In this document: positions 1-6,005 of the stretch, one piece after another
How the letters are laid out: the number at the start of each line of letters is the position of its first letter
Position numbering within the stretch: position 1 is the first letter of the stretch
DNA from: Victivallales bacterium
Lineage (GTDB): Bacteria > Verrucomicrobiota > Lentisphaeria > Oligosphaerales > Oligosphaeraceae
Assembly (NCBI GenBank): GCA_017615955.1
Contig: JAFZZD010000718.1
Location: 1 to 7,293 of the forward strand
Length of the DNA: 7,293 bases
Reading direction: 5' to 3'
Position numbers and translations under genes: made by a program
Notes under the pieces: model-generated
Told to the model about the DNA's origin: nothing
The model's database searches: none
The model's input: the letters and a program-made list of their open reading frames with translations, nothing else

Positions 1-74
1 ACGGCGGGATGCAACTTGCCCTCATGCTCGAAACTGACACGAAAATCAACGACTTTCAATATGTCCTTTTCCAT
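1..74 (-). CDS. ABC transporter ATP-binding protein, oligopeptide type (partial, N-terminus only)
   Basis: An ATG at 74 on the minus strand opens a frame that stays open to the window edge, giving 24 complete codons. The peptide contains ILKVVDFRVSF, then EHEGKLHPA, with the next codon beginning GT (Val). This matches the usual first beta strand of OppD/DppD/YejF-type ATPases, which read roughly L-x-V-x-x-L-x-V-x-F followed by a short loop and A-V-D-G-V-S. Such proteins energise import of di- or oligopeptides at the inner face of the membrane. The Walker A and B motifs lie outside the window, so the family call rests on the N-terminal strand alone. No clear Shine-Dalgarno sequence precedes the ATG. 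The gene has the same orientation as cysE but is separated from it by 253 bp filled mostly by a palindromic repeat, so it is probably a separate transcription unit. It could be another ABC ATPase subfamily. Confidence 0.5.
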   Translation of the reverse strand, partial: MEKDILKVVDFRVSFEHEGKLHPA

Positions 75-87
75 AACAATACATTTT

Positions 88-116
88 TTTATCCACAAAG
101 GCTGCTGCAAAAACAA
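88..116 (-). promoter_or_regulatory. Possible sigma-70-like promoter for the partial ABC ATPase gene
   Basis: On the minus strand, TTGTTT (116-111) and GATAAA (93-88) are separated by exactly 17 bp. They match four of six positions each to TTGACA and TATAAT. A start near 81 would leave a leader of only about 7 nt before the ATG at 74, consistent with the missing Shine-Dalgarno sequence. The -35 element touches the outer edge of the palindromic repeat at 116. This is a weak consensus match in an AT-rich stretch, and the organism's promoter consensus is unknown. Confidence 0.22.
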
Positions 117-316
117 TTATGCGAGTGCCGAAGCGACGCTATTATGTGAGCGCCGAAGCGGCGCTCACTCAGGTTAAGCAACCGACAAGGCAAAGCCCCA
201 GGCTTCCCGAACAGGTTGGCCAACCTGCGCCTTATCCAACAGGTGGAATCAAACAAGTTGCTCAACTTGAGTGAGCGCCGCTTCGGCGCTCACATAATCT
301 TCGGCGCTCACATAAT
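116..316. repeat. Composite palindromic repeat element (REP/BIME- or MITE-like)
   Basis: Two 42-bp arms, 141-182 and 257-298, are inverted copies of each other with only two mismatches and a 74-bp centre. Each arm holds a perfect hairpin: left GTGAGCGCCG, loop AAG, CGGCGCTCAC (146-168); right the same stem with loop CTT (271-293). The outer edges carry extra direct copies of the arm end. Positions 116-140 repeat 141-165 with three mismatches, and 299-316 repeat 281-298 exactly. The centre includes a perfect 16-bp palindrome, CAGGTTGGCCAACCTG (212-227), and a small hairpin AAGCC/GGCTT (193-205). There is no open frame worth calling and no transposase. The element begins 11 bp past the cysE stop codon, so it would form a very stable structure at the 3' end of that transcript. 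No T-run follows the hairpins, so a classic intrinsic terminator is not supported. Confidence 0.85.
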
Positions 317-327
317 GGGCGTTGTAT

Positions 328-1266
328 TTAGTGGGCGGATTTCTTGGAGACAATGGAGACCTTGGCTGGCTCGACGGTTACCTTGCTGAATGGGGGAACG
401 CTTTCGGTGAGCCATACGTTGCCTCCAATCACGCTGTCATGCCCTATGGTAACATTGCCGAGTATGGTGCTTTCAGCGTAGATGGTCACGTTGTCCTCGA
501 TGTTTGGATGACGCTTGTGCCCCTTAAGCAACTTGCCAGACGCGTCCTTCGGGAAACTCAAGGCACCCAGGGTGACGCCCTGGTACAGCTTAACATTGTC
601 GCCAATTACCGCAGTCTCGCCCACCACGACACCTGTGCCATGGTCGATGAAGAAGTGCCTGCCGATCTGCGCACCTGGATTTATGTCAATACCTGTTATG
701 GTATGGGCGTATTCGCTCATGACGCGTGGCAGCAATGGCACTTTCGCCACATAAAGTTCGTGGGCAATTCGGTGCACGCAGATGCATTTGAAGCCAGGAT
801 ACGCCAAGATAATCTCATCTACGGACTGTGTTGCGGGGTCTCCGTCTATTGCGGCCTGCACATCATCCATAAGCAGGTTTCTTATATCGGGCAGTTTCTT
901 CAGCAATTCCGCAGCCACGTCCGATGAATGCTTTTCACAATCCACGCCAAGCTGCCTTTCATCGCACTTGTAGGAGAACGCCATGCGGATCTGTGCGGTC
1001 AGCTTCGTGTGCACGCTGTCCAGCAAAGTGCCTGTGCTGAAATACTCGCCCAAGGAGCTGATATTGCGCCGTCCCGCGTAGCCGGGGAAAAGCAGTTCGG
1101 AAAGGTCTTCCAGTATGTCGATTATGGCAGCCCTCTGGGGAATTGAGAAGCGCTCCGCATAGCTGACGCCAGCGCCCCTGTCATACTGCTGGCACAATGC
1201 AGCGGAAACGGCGTTGGCCGTGTCCACATTCCATACGCGCCCTAATTCTTCGGTATTATCGCTCAT
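328..1266 (-). CDS. cysE: Serine O-acetyltransferase (EpsC-like CysE)
   Basis: This enzyme transfers acetyl from acetyl-CoA to L-serine in the cytoplasm, giving O-acetylserine for cysteine synthase. From the ATG at 1266 it is 312 aa. The first ~180 residues are a helical SATase N-terminal region, with PGF near 157-159 and HRIAHELY at about 165-172. A left-handed beta-helix of hexapeptide repeats follows (GAQIGR, AVIGDNV, NVTIGH, SVIGGNV). The DHGTG motif at 208-212 contains the catalytic His209 with its Asp208 partner, and RHP at 252-254 carries the second active-site His253 (equivalents of E. coli Asp157, His158 and His193). The longer loop with [13 protein letters not shown] is typical of EpsC-type enzymes. 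The tail is short. An upstream TTG at 1278 would add four residues, but the ATG is preferred because it is a standard start with AAGGA just upstream, although only 2 nt away. The ATG overlaps the end of dtd by 11 bp, suggesting translational coupling. It is the last gene of the cluster. Confidence 0.95.
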   Translation of the reverse strand: MSDNTEELGRVWNVDTANAVSAALCQQYDRGAGVSYAERFSIPQRAAIIDILEDLSELLFPGYAGRRNISSLGEYFSTGTLLDSVHTKLTAQIRMAFSYKCDERQLGVDCEKHSSDVAAELLKKLPDIRNLLMDDVQAAIDGDPATQSVDEIILAYPGFKCICVHRIAHELYVAKVPLLPRVMSEYAHTITGIDINPGAQIGRHFFIDHGTGVVVGETAVIGDNVKLYQGVTLGALSFPKDASGKLLKGHKRHPNIEDNVTIYAESTILGNVTIGHDSVIGGNVWLTESVPPFSKVTVEPAKVSIVSKKSAH

Positions 1267-1705
1267 GTTCCTTTTCAAGCATTATGGTCACGGGACCGTC
1301 ATTCAGGAGGGACACCTTCATGTCAGCACCAAAACGCCCTGTCTCGACATGGACGCCGGCATCCCGCAGGCGTTGTGCAAAATATTCGTAGAGTGGCTCC
1401 GACACAGGTGGCGGCGCCGCGTCCGTGTACGAGGGGCGCCTTCCCTTGCGGGCATCAGCATACAATGTGAACTGGCTAATCAGGAGTATCTCGCCTCCCA
1501 CATCGGCCAAGGAGAGGTTCATCTTACCCTCCGCATCCTCGAATATACGCAGCCCGACACATTTCTCCACCAGAAAATCCGCCTCGGCCTTGGTATCGCC
1601 ATTTCCGACGCCCAGGAAAAGCAGAAGTCCAGCCCCAGCCTTGCCTACGACCTCGCCGTCAATCTCAACCGAGGCATGCTTTATGCGTTGCAACAAAACT
1701 CTCAT
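1256..1705 (-). CDS. dtd: D-aminoacyl-tRNA deacylase
   Basis: Dtd hydrolyses D-aminoacyl-tRNAs (such as D-Tyr-tRNA) and mischarged glycyl-tRNA(Ala), keeping D-amino acids out of translation. It acts in the cytoplasm as a homodimer. The 149-aa product is normal family length and begins with the standard [17 protein letters not shown]. Both hallmark motifs are present: SQFTL at 77-81 and NDGPVT at 135-140, the latter holding the Gly137-Pro138 pair whose cis-peptide gives chiral selectivity by rejecting L-amino acids. [10 protein letters not shown] at about 88-97 is also characteristic. The ATG at 1705 lies 6 bp after the secA stop codon, and no Shine-Dalgarno sequence is visible in that gap or in the end of secA, so its translation probably depends on ribosomes finishing secA. 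The 3' end overlaps the start of cysE. Nothing is missing or truncated. Confidence 0.97.
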   Translation of the reverse strand: MRVLLQRIKHASVEIDGEVVGKAGAGLLLFLGVGNGDTKAEADFLVEKCVGLRIFEDAEGKMNLSLADVGGEILLISQFTLYADARKGRRPSYTDAAPPPVSEPLYEYFAQRLRDAGVHVETGRFGADMKVSLLNDGPVTIMLEKEHER

Positions 1706-1711
1706 AGGACA

Positions 1712-4700
1712 TTACTTGAAGCGCCCACAGCATTTCTTGTACTTCTTGCCCGAACCGCATGGACATGGCGCATTGGGTCCTATCTTCTCATGGTCACGGG
1801 TGATAGGCATGTTAGGGCGTCCAACTGGCCTGGCGGGTCTTGTCCCGCCACCCATTACATCGGCTAGATCACTGCGTGTCGTGAATGTATCGCCCCGCAT
1901 TTGAGGTGCCGTAACGGTGATGTTGGGCAACTGCGACAAAGACGTCGGCGCCGCTGTCGGCTGTTCATCTTCCTCTTCGTCTTCCTCGCCATTGTCCGCC
2001 CTCTCTTCAGCCATCTGGATGACCTGCAAGCGGAACGACTTGGTAATGATGTCCTCCGTCATGTTAGTCATGAGGTCGTTGAACATCTTGAAGGCCTCCT
2101 GCTTGTATTCCACCAGCGGGTCTCTCTGGCCGTAGGAACGCAGGTGCACGCTCTGGCGCAGCGCGTCCATGGCATACAGATGGTCCTGGTACCTGGAATC
2201 TATGGTGGAAAGCATGACGGAGCGCTCGAACCAGCTGCGCATCTCATCGGGCCAGCCCTGGCATTTCACATTGTAGGCCGCCTCCACAATGGCCAGCACC
2301 TTCTTCGCGTATGCGGGCGCGGCCTCCGCGTCATGCTTGCCGCTGAAGTCAGTGCCGTCATCCTCCTCGACAAACAATTCATCAGGGAACGCAACAGGCA
2401 CTGTCTTGGCAAGCCAATTCTTAAGATAGCTGAAGTCGATTGGCACATGCTTGATGCGGCGGGCGTAGCATTCGTCCACATGCTCGCCGATGGCTGTGTA
2501 GAAATAGTCCAGCAGGATATCCGTCGGATTATCCGTCATAAGCACATTCCTGCGCTGCTCATAAACTGAAGCACGCTGCCTGTTGATCACATCGTCATAC
2601 TCCAAAGTATGCTTGCGGATAGCAAAATGCTGCTGCTCCACCTTCTTCTGCGAACTTTCAATGGTCCTGTTCAACAGAGGATGGGAAAGTTCGTCATCGT
2701 CTGAAAGCCCCATCTTGCCCATGATGGCGGCAATCCGGTCCGACGCAAACAGGCGCATCAGATTGTCCTCAAACGAGACATAGAAGCGTGACGAACCAGG
2801 GTCGCCCTGACGTGCGCAGCGCCCGCGCAGCTGCCTGTCAATACGACGGGCATCATGCCTTTCGGAGCCGATGACATGCAGGCCTCCCTTTTCCAGGACG
2901 CCTGGCCCCAGCTTGATGTCCGTTCCGCGTCCTGCCATGTTGGTTGCGATGGTGACTGCGCCCAGCTGCCCTGCCCTGGCGACGATTTCGGCCTCGCTCT
3001 GATGGTGCTTAGCGTTCAGCACATTGTGAATCACGCCTTTCTGCTTCAGCATTCTGCTGAGTATTTCTGACACCTCGACTGAAATCGTGCCCACAAGGAC
3101 AGGCTGCCCTCTCTTGTTGCATTCTATGATTTCATTTATGATTGCATTGTATTTTGCGCGCTGTGTCTTGTAAACGCGGTCGTCCATGTCGATTCTGCGG
3201 CATGGCTTGTTGGTTGGGATCACCACCACGTCAAGATTGTAGATTGACTTGAATTCGTTTGCCTCGGTTTCGGCGGTGCCTGTCATACCCGCCAGTTTTT
3301 CATACATACGGAAATAGTTCTGGATGGTGATGGACGCCAGCGTCTGAGTTTCACGCTCGATCTTCACGTTTTCCTTGGCTTCCAGAGCCTGATGGAGTCC
3401 CTCGGAGAAGCGGCGGCCAGGCTGCGGGCGGCCAGTGAACTCATCCACGATGATGACCTTGTTGTCCTGGACGATGTAGTGCGTGTCCTTTTCAAACAGG
3501 CAATACGCCTTCAGCAGCTGCGCGATGTTGTGCAATACTTCGGAGCGGTTGTCGAACTCGATCTGGTACTGGCGGCGCTTCTCCATCTTATGGGCCTCGT
3601 CCAATGTCTTGTCCGCATCCACGGAGGCCAGTTGCGACGGCAAATCTGGAATCACGAATGTCTCTGGATTGTTGGGGCTGATGAAATTGCGCCCCTTCTC
3701 GCACAGGTTGGCCTCGTTGTTGCGCTCGTCTATTGTGAAGTACATGTCCTCCTGCATGTCATGCAGAAGCTGCTTGTTGTTTTCGGTATGTACCTCCAGG
3801 TCCTTGCGGTCCATCGCCTTTCTTATTTCCGCCTCCTCCATCATTTCCATGAGGCCCTTGTGCTTTGGCATTCCCATTTGCACCTGGAGCAGCTTGATAT
3901 AAGCTTCCTCCAGTTCTTCCTGCGTGGAGTTTTCATTCTGGATGACGGCCTTGGCGCTGGCCAGCATTGCGTCCACCATCGCCATCTGCTTGGAGAACAA
4001 TGCAGCGATAATTGGCTTGTAAGTATCGTATTTATGTGTGGAGACCTTGGCTGGTCCTGCGATGATGAGCGGTGTCCTTGCCTCGTCAATCAGGATGCTG
4101 TCGATTTCATCCACGATTGCGAAGAAGTAGTCCCTCTGGACCAAATGCTCCTTGGTCACGGCCATGCCCATGTCCCTTAGGTAGTCAAAGCCGAATTCGC
4201 TGTTGGTGCCGTAGGTGACATCGCAGGCATATTGCTGGCGTCTCTGGTCCGGGTTCATTTCATTCTGCAGGCATCCCACTGTAAGGCCAAGCCATTTCAG
4301 GACAAAGCCCATCCACTGGGAGTCGCGGCGCGCCAGGTAGTCGTTCACGGTCACCAGCTGCACGTTCCGCCCGGTCAGCGCATTAAGGTACAGCGGCATG
4401 ATTGCTACAAGAGTCTTGCCTTCGCCAGTCGCCATTTCGGCGATGTTCCTGTGGTGCAAGGCGATGGCGCCCAGGATCTGCACATCGAAAGGCACCATGT
4501 CCCAAACGATGTCATGCCCCGTCACATTCAAGGTCTTTCCCAAAAGGCGACGGCACGCGTCCTTCACGGTGGCGTATGCTTCTGGCAGAAGCTGGTCCGT
4601 GGTCTCGCCATTCTTCAGGCGGGCCTTGAATTCGTCCGTTTTCGCCTGCAATTGCGCGTCAGTAAGGGACTTGTACTCTTCCGCCAGCGCATTCACCTTT

Positions 4701-4777
4701 TCCAGGAGAGGCTGCATCTTGCGCAGCGCCCTGGCGTTCCTGTCTCCAAAGATTTTCTTAAGTAACCAGCTGATCAT
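1712..4777 (-). CDS. secA: Preprotein translocase ATPase subunit SecA
   Basis: SecA is the motor that pushes unfolded preproteins through SecYEG. All core parts of the 1021-aa protein are visible: Walker A TGEGKT (117-122); VTVNDYLARRD (143-152); Walker B/DEAD-like VDEID (222-226) followed by DEARTPLIIAG (231-241); VDEFTGR (444-450); MTGTAETEANEF (498-509), IPTNKP (520-525); the second nucleotide-binding domain with TNMAGRGTDIKLG (612-624) and QLRGRCARQGDPGSS (649-663); and the helical scaffold ending near 920. An acidic linker (EEDEEEDE, 931-938) precedes a zinc-binding SEC-C tail with Cys1005, Cys1007, Cys1016 and Cys1017. It is about 120 residues longer than E. coli SecA, mostly because of a charged helical insertion at about 245-345 between the DEAD segment and the substrate-binding region. 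The start is secure because MISWLLKKIFGDRNAR is the usual N-terminus. The 27 bp after pyrE contain no Shine-Dalgarno sequence but three ATAAC units. Confidence 0.99.
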   Translation of the reverse strand: MISWLLKKIFGDRNARALRKMQPLLEKVNALAEEYKSLTDAQLQAKTDEFKARLKNGETTDQLLPEAYATVKDACRRLLGKTLNVTGHDIVWDMVPFDVQILGAIALHHRNIAEMATGEGKTLVAIMPLYLNALTGRNVQLVTVNDYLARRDSQWMGFVLKWLGLTVGCLQNEMNPDQRRQQYACDVTYGTNSEFGFDYLRDMGMAVTKEHLVQRDYFFAIVDEIDSILIDEARTPLIIAGPAKVSTHKYDTYKPIIAALFSKQMAMVDAMLASAKAVIQNENSTQEELEEAYIKLLQVQMGMPKHKGLMEMMEEAEIRKAMDRKDLEVHTENNKQLLHDMQEDMYFTIDERNNEANLCEKGRNFISPNNPETFVIPDLPSQLASVDADKTLDEAHKMEKRRQYQIEFDNRSEVLHNIAQLLKAYCLFEKDTHYIVQDNKVIIVDEFTGRPQPGRRFSEGLHQALEAKENVKIERETQTLASITIQNYFRMYEKLAGMTGTAETEANEFKSIYNLDVVVIPTNKPCRRIDMDDRVYKTQRAKYNAIINEIIECNKRGQPVLVGTISVEVSEILSRMLKQKGVIHNVLNAKHHQSEAEIVARAGQLGAVTIATNMAGRGTDIKLGPGVLEKGGLHVIGSERHDARRIDRQLRGRCARQGDPGSSRFYVSFEDNLMRLFASDRIAAIMGKMGLSDDDELSHPLLNRTIESSQKKVEQQHFAIRKHTLEYDDVINRQRASVYEQRRNVLMTDNPTDILLDYFYTAIGEHVDECYARRIKHVPIDFSYLKNWLAKTVPVAFPDELFVEEDDGTDFSGKHDAEAAPAYAKKVLAIVEAAYNVKCQGWPDEMRSWFERSVMLSTIDSRYQDHLYAMDALRQSVHLRSYGQRDPLVEYKQEAFKMFNDLMTNMTEDIITKSFRLQVIQMAEERADNGEEDEEEDEQPTAAPTSLSQLPNITVTAPQMRGDTFTTRSDLADVMGGGTRPARPVGRPNMPITRDHEKIGPNAPCPCGSGKKYKKCCGRFK

Positions 4778-4804
4778 TGATTCTGTAATATTGTTATGGT
4801 TATG

Positions 4805-5377
4805 TTATTTCGAGCCTGGATGGTCTATAGGCATGTTCTTTGCGCAAAGCGGGCAATTCTCTGGCTGGAATGTCTCCAAGGACAGTTTCAGCAAGGACTT
4901 GAATGGCAGGCCGAAATCCACGGTGCCGTCGCTGCGGTCCACCATAACGGTCACGCCCACTGGCGTTGCGCCGCAGCCGCGCACCAGGTCCAGCGTCTGC
5001 TGCACACGCCCGCCTTTAGTCACCACGTCTTCCGCCACCAGCACACGTTCGCCTGGCCTGAATGTGAAGCCCCTGCGCAGAACCAGGTTGGAATTGTCGT
5101 CCTTCTCGGCAAAGATTGCGCGGACGCCCAGGGAGCGCCCCACTTCCTGCCCAACGATGATGCCGCCAACTGCGGGTGAAATCACGGTCTCTATGCCCTC
5201 ATTGCGCCATGGCTCTGCCATTGCCGCGCACAGTTCAGCGGCGATCAAGGTATGCTGCAATACCAGCGCCGCCTGGAAATAATGGTCGCTGTGAAGCCCG
5301 CTCCTGAGCTGGAAATGCCCTTCCAGCAGAGCCCCTGTCTTCACCATCCTGTCTATAATCTCTTTCTCTGAAAGCAT
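4805..5377 (-). CDS. pyrE: Orotate phosphoribosyltransferase
   Basis: PyrE joins orotate to PRPP to make orotidine 5'-monophosphate, the fifth step of de novo UMP synthesis, in the cytoplasm as a dimer. The 190-aa protein has the expected N-terminal orotate-binding region with FQLRSGLHSDHYFQ (22-35), a hood segment VISPAVGGIIVGQEVGRSLG (65-84), AIFAEKD (87-93) and the PRPP-binding loop VLVAEDVVTKGGR (112-124), in which Glu116-Asp117 contact the ribose. The loop has Lys121 where many homologues have Thr. The tail NCPLCAKNMPIDHPGSK (174-190) carries a CxxC pair followed by a PGS ending, seen in the Thermus-type PyrE subgroup as I recall it. The start at 5377 is supported by AGGAG nine bases upstream. 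It is the first gene of the cluster. The UMP-synthesis partner pyrF is not in the window. Confidence 0.97.
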   Translation of the reverse strand: MLSEKEIIDRMVKTGALLEGHFQLRSGLHSDHYFQAALVLQHTLIAAELCAAMAEPWRNEGIETVISPAVGGIIVGQEVGRSLGVRAIFAEKDDNSNLVLRRGFTFRPGERVLVAEDVVTKGGRVQQTLDLVRGCGATPVGVTVMVDRSDGTVDFGLPFKSLLKLSLETFQPENCPLCAKNMPIDHPGSK

Positions 5378-5386
5378 ATTGCCTAT

Positions 5387-5391
5387 CTCCT
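5387..5391 (-). promoter_or_regulatory. Ribosome binding site of pyrE
   Basis: AGGAG on the minus strand, 9 nt before the ATG at 5377. It is the only strong Shine-Dalgarno sequence in the pyrE-secA-dtd-cysE cluster, which fits pyrE being the operon's leading gene. Confidence 0.75.
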
Positions 5392-5400
5392 AGTTTTAAA

Positions 5401-5438
5401 CCAAAAACAAAATCGGGCGCAATATAACATAAAGCCCG
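5401..5438 (-). promoter_or_regulatory. Inverted repeat followed by a T-rich run in the pyrE leader region
   Basis: On the minus strand, CGGGC (5438-5434) and GCCCG (5418-5414) can pair across a 15-nt AT-rich loop, and the next 13 bases are T-rich (ATTTTGTTTTTGG, 5413-5401). This resembles a weak intrinsic terminator 10-20 bp before the pyrE Shine-Dalgarno sequence. Pyrimidine genes in other bacteria are controlled by leader attenuation, so a regulatory role is conceivable. The stem is only 5 bp and no leader peptide is evident. The candidate -10 element lies inside the loop, so the structure could act as an RNA attenuator only if transcription starts further upstream. Confidence 0.3.
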
Positions 5439-5448
5439 CCAAAATCTA
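5421..5448 (-). promoter_or_regulatory. Possible promoter of the pyrE-secA-dtd-cysE cluster
   Basis: TATATT (5426-5421) on the minus strand is a good -10-like hexamer, with a poor -35-like TAGATT (5448-5443) 16 bp upstream. A start near 5414 would leave a leader of about 37 nt carrying the pyrE ribosome binding site. The -10 lies between the two halves of a CGGGC/GCCCG inverted repeat. The assignment is weak because the -35 match is poor and the organism is unknown. Confidence 0.25.
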
Positions 5449-5521
5449 TCGCGCGAATGCAACTTTTATTGAGCCGCCAAAAGGCCGCAGAGCAATGCAT
5501 CGCCAAATGATGTGCAGGTGC

Positions 5522-5779
5522 ATTAATAAAATTCCACCTGTACGGTTGGAGGTAGCCAGCGCGTCGCGTGCTGGAGAACCACTACACAAGATGATACAAT
5601 TGCGCCATGGAGACTGCTTGCCGCAAATTGCCAGGCAGGTCTTTTCGGACGCGAGACGCGCTGGACACACCAGCAACGAATAATTTCGACATTCAGAGCG
5701 AGCGGTTCTTTCCAGCGCGAGACGCACTGGCACCCCCGACAACCGTACAGCTGGAAAATGTTCTCCCTTGCCTATTAAT
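5522..5779. repeat. Second palindromic element with three REP-like modules
   Basis: The ends are imperfect inverted copies: CTGTACGGTTG at 5538-5548 matches the reverse complement of 5742-5752, and the similarity continues inward into the modules. ATTAAT stands at both extremes (5522-5527 and 5774-5779). Inside are three copies of a roughly 30-bp module with consensus core CCAGCGCGTCTCGCGCTGG flanked by GGT and AACC/GACC. They lie at 5551-5580 (plus), 5638-5671 (minus) and 5704-5734 (minus). The outer two fold into 8-bp stems with one G-T wobble each and a 3-nt loop, while the middle copy has two stem mismatches. No transposase or convincing open frame is present. The element is unrelated in sequence to the repeat at 116-316 but has the same design. 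It fills much of the 628-bp space between the glycosidase gene and pyrE. Confidence 0.75.
5612..5645 (+). other. Bulged hairpin with short T-run in the centre of the second repeat element
   Basis: On the plus strand GACTGCTTG (5612-5620) pairs with CCAGGCA-G-GTC (5631-5641) through nine base pairs with one bulged G, and four T residues follow at once (5642-5645). This is terminator-like but faces opposite to every gene in the window, so it ends no visible transcript. It may simply be internal structure of the repeat element. Confidence 0.25.
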
Positions 5780-5786
5780 AATCACG

Positions 5787-5822
5787 ACTTTTTAGCAAAT
5801 TTTATTGATTTCGCTAAAAAGT
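5787..5822. repeat. AT-rich perfect inverted repeat, possible weak terminator
   Basis: ACTTTTTAGC (5787-5796) and GCTAAAAAGT (5813-5822) are perfect 10-bp inverted copies around a 16-nt AT-rich loop. The site lies about 185 bp downstream of the glycosidase stop codon. As RNA it could end that transcript, but the stem is mostly A-U and no U-run follows on either strand, so a protein-binding site or part of the neighbouring repeat cluster is equally possible. Confidence 0.4.
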
Positions 5823-6005
5823 GTAGCAATGAATACATCTTTGATTTCCCCCTTGCAAACCTGGATTTCAGGGGCTATGTTAGAAGCGGAAGGTGGGTGG
5901 GGGAAGTTACCCAAAACAATGTATGCGCGCGCGAAGAGGGGAGGTAACGGAAGGAATGTGCTGGAAGCACGACCATTCGCTGAAGCATTCCAGTAATGCA
6001 ATCAG
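5823..6005. other. Non-coding 3' region after the glycosidase gene
   Basis: No gene is supported here. On the minus strand the glycosidase stop codon is followed by small inverted repeats: GGAATG (5953-5958) with CATTCC (5986-5991), enclosing a GTGC/GCAC stem, and GTTACC (5906-5911) with GGTAAC (5943-5948). None is followed by a T-run. A 15-nt run of alternating purines and pyrimidines ending in CGCGCGCG-type sequence lies at 5919-5933. The short frames on both strands lack ATG starts and ribosome binding sites. Confidence 0.5.

Noticed and set aside
141..298. Intrinsic terminator for the cysE operon
   Set aside because: The hairpins are strong, but neither is followed by a T-run on the minus strand, so a repeat-element reading is better supported.
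116..316. CRISPR array
   Set aside because: The repeats are inverted or directly abutting, with no regularly sized unique spacers and no cas gene.
322..927. 201-codon plus-strand frame antisense to cysE
   Set aside because: It overlaps the clearly conserved catalytic domain of cysE and shows no motif of its own. Frames at 1214-1867 and 1425-1904 are rejected likewise as shadows of dtd and secA.
1267..1278. TTG start for cysE four codons upstream
   Set aside because: No ribosome binding site precedes it, whereas the ATG at 1266 is a standard start with AAGGA nearby and a typical short overlap with dtd.
3392..4180. 262-codon open frame on the plus strand inside secA
   Set aside because: It is wholly antisense to secA. 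Its composition follows from secA codon usage, and it has no ribosome binding site or recognisable family. The same applies to the plus-strand frames at 1901-2569, 4232-4765 and 4398-5282.
5446..5742. 98-codon minus-strand frame between pyrE and the glycosidase gene
   Set aside because: It runs through all three REP-like modules, so its apparent repeats (such as ARLASEKT and ARDALATS) come from the DNA repeat. It lacks a ribosome binding site.
5891..5933. G-rich run (GGTGGGTGGGGG) and alternating purine-pyrimidine stretch as G-quadruplex or Z-DNA signals
   Set aside because: There are only three adjacent G tracts and about 15 alternating bases, too short to claim a functional structure without more evidence.
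5792..6001. 69-codon minus-strand frame just after the glycosidase stop
   Set aside because: It starts with TTG, has no Shine-Dalgarno sequence, crosses the AT-rich inverted repeat and shows no recognisable family. The plus-strand frame at 5805-5996 is rejected for the same reasons.
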